Shown here piece after piece: positions 4,896 to 6,052 of a DNA stretch of 6,052 bases (within the stretch, counting starts at the first letter, position 1; the number at the start of each line of letters is the position of its first letter). This stretch comes from Lentisphaeria bacterium. Its GTDB lineage: Bacteria > Verrucomicrobiota > Lentisphaeria > Oligosphaerales > PUNB01. The stretch is from assembly GCA_007133055.1 (NCBI GenBank), contig SLNM01000250.1, positions 1-6,052 of the forward strand. The letters run 5' to 3'. The translations under genes and the position numbers were made by a program. Below the pieces are notes generated by a model that worked only from the letters and a program-made list of their open reading frames with translations, was not told where the DNA came from and ran no database searches.

Positions 4896-6052
4896 TCATG
4901 TGGGGAAGATCGGATACGACACCGGGGTCAGTCCGGTAACATAGTAGTAAACCAGGCCGACGGCAATCCACAGCAGTCCCCCGAACAGATCACCGGCGAT
5001 CAACCCGATCATCAGCGGTTTTACCGAGTGGTAGCCATTAGCCCCCATGGTCTTGACCACAGCAGCCTTGATCGCCCAGCCGATCAGGAACGAGCCGCCG
5101 AAACGCTGAATCGGATAGGTGGCCCAGACCAGGAATATCACCGGATGCAGCGGCCACCAAGAAAAACGCAGTCGGGCGAAGGCGGTAACCAGCACCAGCG
5201 CCGCCCCCAGCAGAATCCAGAAATAAGCGCCTTCGGCGGGCGAGAACATGGAGAACAGGCGCTCGGCCGTCGATTTGGCGACCACTTCCGACAACACCCC
5301 GTGCGCGCTCGCCTCGGCCGTGTTCCGCGCCATCTCGTTGAAGGGCATCGATGGCAGACTGCGCATGGCCCAGCTATCATGCACGTTAACCCCGAGATTA
5401 TGCTGGAAATACAAGGTCGCCGCGCCGGCCATCAAAAAACCGCCGACCACCACCGCGGCCAGCCAGGGGCTCAGGCGGCCAGGTCGTGTTTCACCTGTCT
5501 CTTCGCCAATCCGCAACCCTGTGCTGAGAAAGGGCATGAGGGCGGTGCGCGGGTCGCCGACCAGCATGATGCTGACCATGCCCATGACAATATAGGCGGT
5601 CGGCCCGATCGCCTCGAAACCGAAAAGTGCGGTGAGAATGCCGACCGGCATCCAGGAAGTCTGCAGAAAAAAAGCGCCGGTTTCGCAAACCACGCGGGCG
5701 AGCACCACGAAGATCAGGAGCATAAGAAGAACGCACAGCGCCCCCCAGAACAGAGGCAGCCCGGCCGAGCGCAGCAGCAGTACGGCCAGCACAAAACAAC
5801 GCAGCAGACCGCGCCCCGCCCATACCTCGTATCTCTCGACAGCTCCTTGCCGCCGCCGCCAGCCGAGGGAGCCCAGGGTCACATTGGCATAAAAGCGCCG
5901 CCCCGTATACAGCATGATCATGGCAATGCCGAAAAAACTGCCGAAACGAACCAAGTTTATGACATCCGCACCGACCCATTCCGACCCCACTCGAATGCCG
6001 CGGGAAAGCAGTATCCAGCCGAACAGTATCCAGGCGAAATTGGCCATGCCCA
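4896..6052 (-). CDS. DUF6785/DUF6784-type polytopic membrane protein, C-terminal part (runs off right edge)
   Basis: The function is unknown. The reading frame stays open to the right edge, and the Met at 6047 has an in-frame codon before it, so this is the C-terminal ~385 residues of a longer protein. Complete relatives are, from memory, around 600 residues or more. At least seven or eight hydrophobic segments can be seen. The C-terminal part carries a WWPLHPV motif (complement of about 5142-5159), followed by ATYPIQRFGGSFLIGWAIKA, then SVKPLMIGLIAGDLFGGLLW, and ends PIFPT. These are the features on which I base the DUF6784-type call. A hydrophilic loop near the complement of 5240-5400 (NVHDSWAMRSLPSMPFNEMA) separates the two halves. 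The pattern recalls the fold of oligopeptide-transporter (OPT) relatives, so a transporter role is possible but unproven. The gene converges on the ligase gene and has no evident functional tie to it. The family, as I recall, is enriched in Lentisphaerota, Planctomycetota and Verrucomicrobiota. Confidence 0.72.
   Translation of the reverse strand, partial: GMANFAWILFGWILLSRGIRVGSEWVGADVINLVRFGSFFGIAMIMLYTGRRFYANVTLGSLGWRRRQGAVERYEVWAGRGLLRCFVLAVLLLRSAGLPLFWGALCVLLMLLIFVVLARVVCETGAFFLQTSWMPVGILTALFGFEAIGPTAYIVMGMVSIMLVGDPRTALMPFLSTGLRIGEETGETRPGRLSPWLAAVVVGGFLMAGAATLYFQHNLGVNVHDSWAMRSLPSMPFNEMARNTAEASAHGVLSEVVAKSTAERLFSMFSPAEGAYFWILLGAALVLVTAFARLRFSWWPLHPVIFLVWATYPIQRFGGSFLIGWAIKAAVVKTMGANGYHSVKPLMIGLIAGDLFGGLLWIAVGLVYYYVTGLTPVSYPIFPT

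Overview
This 6 kb GC-rich window comes from a bacterial chromosome or metagenomic contig and reads as part of a surface-polysaccharide region. The lineage cannot be fixed from the sequence. The DUF6785/6784-type membrane protein and the palindromic intergenic repeats suggest the PVC group (Lentisphaerota, Kiritimatiellota, Verrucomicrobiota or Planctomycetota). This is a low-confidence inference from remembered family distribution.

Layout. The left edge carries the N-terminal half of a GDP-mannose 4,6-dehydratase (gmd) on the minus strand, running off the window. A short divergent intergenic region (538-624) separates it from three plus-strand genes. These are the ribosome-rescue hydrolase ArfB (625-1044), a DUF368 polyprenyl-phosphate translocase-type protein (1222-2196), and a Wzy_C/O-antigen-ligase family protein with a C-terminal TPR-like tail (2203-4068). 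The last two genes are 6 nt apart. A 42-codon small ORF (4075-4203) follows the ligase gene at the same spacing.

Next comes an unusual stretch. The last ~220 bp of the ligase gene is repeated at 4311-4542 as a headless, frameshifted copy. It is followed by a gene-poor region (4543-4895) containing two tight palindromes of the dispersed/REP-like kind. From the right edge, the C-terminal part of a DUF6785/DUF6784 polytopic membrane protein of unknown function reads leftward (4896 to the edge), convergent with the ligase gene.

How the genes fit together. Gmd makes the GDP-4-keto-6-deoxymannose precursor of deoxysugars such as fucose or rhamnose. The ligase/polymerase-type protein acts on undecaprenyl-linked glycans in the membrane and releases the lipid carrier. 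DUF368 proteins are reported to flip undecaprenyl phosphate back to the cytoplasmic face. The tight DUF368-ligase pair therefore suggests an enzyme coupled to recycling of its own lipid carrier. No mobile-element genes, CRISPR arrays, tRNAs or rRNAs were seen. No clearly new multi-gene system is visible. The most unusual items are the partial gene duplication with its embedded small ORF, and the palindromic repeats.
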